The notes below the pieces were generated by a model that was not told where the DNA came from, did no database searches, and was given only the letters and a program-made list of their open reading frames with translations. From a bacterium (GTDB lineage: Bacteria > Cyanobacteriota > Vampirovibrionia > Gastranaerophilales > Gastranaerophilaceae), in contig JAFXHF010000020.1 of assembly GCA_017536545.1 (NCBI GenBank), positions 56,696 through 120,695 of the forward strand: a stretch of DNA of 64,000 nucleotides, in the 5' to 3' direction. A program made the translations under genes and the position numbers. Below are positions 63,247 to 64,000 of this stretch, one piece after another (the stretch's first letter is position 1; every line of letters begins with the position of its first letter).

Positions 63247-64000
63247 CTAATATTGTCTTAAACTTCCAGCTTTTGCTGTACGTGAGGTATTCATATATTT
63301 ACCCCCGCCAAGTGCCATTCTTTGTTCTGGTGTCATTTGTTTTATGATCTTCTTAGAGCTATTTGCTCCCTCGCCTAGGGAGAGGGTTTTACTCTTGTCA
63401 TTTACCCTTTCAACTTTTTGCTCTTCATATTTACATTTATCGTGTCCTAACGCCCAGCGGAAACCACCTGTAAGCGAAATACCGTTTCTGCCACCGTTTT
63501 GAATCATAGCTTGACCATATGCTGTGAAGTGGTCTTTGATACGTTTTTGAACACCTACACCATATTGAACATAAGGTTTAATGCTCATTTCTGGTAGTTT
63601 TACTCCATTTGCTGTGGCATCACTTTCGCCCATCAAGTTCCATACCATTTGAACACTTGCGTAAGGTTGCCAACCGTTTTTCAAGTTTCCAATTACTTTT
63701 ACGCCTGGGGCTAATTGTAGTGCATGAAGTGGTTTGTTATCTATTCTTACGCCTGCTGCGTTTGTGTAATCAAATGTATTAACAAAAGTGTATGACATTA
63801 GCATACTTGGTTGAAGGATTAATTTACCTTCCTTAAATTCAAAGTTATAGCCTGTTTTGTTACCTACACCAGATAACAACATTGCAAAGTCATCTTTTCC
63901 ATACATTGTTTGGTTTTGAGCTACGTTTGCTCCAACTGATACGGTTGTTGCGTTGAAGAAGTTACCTTTATACATTGTAACTGTTCCACCGATTAAGCCA
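63247..64000 (-). CDS. Second autotransporter, C-terminal part (5' end beyond window)
   Basis: The last 251 codons of a paralogue of the autotransporter at 36883-40334. The frame continues past the right edge (GLIGGTVTMYKG is present), so passenger and start are not visible. The barrel is almost the same in protein sequence, but the DNA is mosaic: some blocks are identical while others differ at many silent sites. The tail linker differs: this copy has KTLSLGEGANSSKK where copy 1 has VSYTSGKK. The inserted bases carry a palindrome (CCCTCGCCTAGGGAGAGGG, 63369-63387). Both end ...SLRQY. Confidence 0.92.
   Translation of the reverse strand, partial: GLIGGTVTMYKGNFFNATTVSVGANVAQNQTMYGKDDFAMLLSGVGNKTGYNFEFKEGKLILQPSMLMSYTFVNTFDYTNAAGVRIDNKPLHALQLAPGVKVIGNLKNGWQPYASVQMVWNLMGESDATANGVKLPEMSIKPYVQYGVGVQKRIKDHFTAYGQAMIQNGGRNGISLTGGFRWALGHDKCKYEEQKVERVNDKSKTLSLGEGANSSKKIIKQMTPEQRMALGGGKYMNTSRTAKAGSLRQY

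Overview
This AT-rich 64 kb window comes from a diderm bacterium. An outer-membrane autotransporter, periplasmic/secreted proteins and LuxR-type signalling sit beside RNase Y, a YvcK/CofD protein with N-terminal membrane helices, GHL10- and GH57/DUF3536-type carbohydrate enzymes, flavin-based electron transfer genes and ThyX. The mix of cyanobacteria-like and anaerobe-like genes best fits the non-photosynthetic sister group of Cyanobacteria (Vampirovibrionia/Melainabacteria, gut Gastranaerophilales type). That assignment is inferred from gene style; no rRNA or tRNA gene was found to confirm it.

Layout. 1-8.2 kb (minus): a truncated M16 peptidase, purA, a small unknown protein, an electron-transfer cluster (etfA, etfB, a 4-Cys mini-protein, a NfnA-like flavoprotein) and a MurF-like ligase. 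8.3-12.6 kb (minus): an apparent rel, NfeD-like, flotillin operon. 12.6-14.6 kb (plus): a DUF167 protein, then a 20-codon leader peptide with five His codons, overlapped by a textbook antiterminator/terminator switch, placed before a 449-residue membrane protein that contains no histidine. 14.8-22 kb (plus): rny, ymdB-like, PHP, a pilin-like protein, LOG, gatB and a SIS isomerase, with perfect hairpins lacking U-tracts in the gaps. 22-33 kb: gap, tsaD, three adjacent genes encoding four divergent kinase-like domains, an alpha-glucan phosphorylase that lacks the usual PLP lysine, a PLP lyase, and a VWA protein. 33.5-40.3 kb (minus): a SNF2 helicase and a large Pmp-like autotransporter whose signal-peptide codons contain a G9 tract that puts the gene out of frame (phase-OFF). 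40.7-46.9 kb (plus): pxpA, YvcK-like, panB, panC and a response regulator/histidine kinase pair. 46.9-50.4 kb: rlmN, YkgJ-like, a phosphoesterase, ispG. 50.5-58.1 kb (plus): envelope and carbohydrate proteins. 58.1-63.1 kb (minus): a GGY-repeat zinc-ribbon protein, rimM, trmD, a coiled-coil protein, dtd, thyX. The right edge holds the C-terminus of a second autotransporter nearly identical to the first.

The most interesting signals are: (1) a histidine-codon attenuator controlling a histidine-free, non-his gene; (2) a phase-variable autotransporter with a mosaic second copy 26 kb away; (3) a short recurring peptide, [VI]-[SN]-F-[TGC], placed just before or between domains in otherwise unrelated proteins, including all four kinase-like domains; and (4) several start codons lying 6-7 bases after a -10 box, which suggests leaderless mRNAs.
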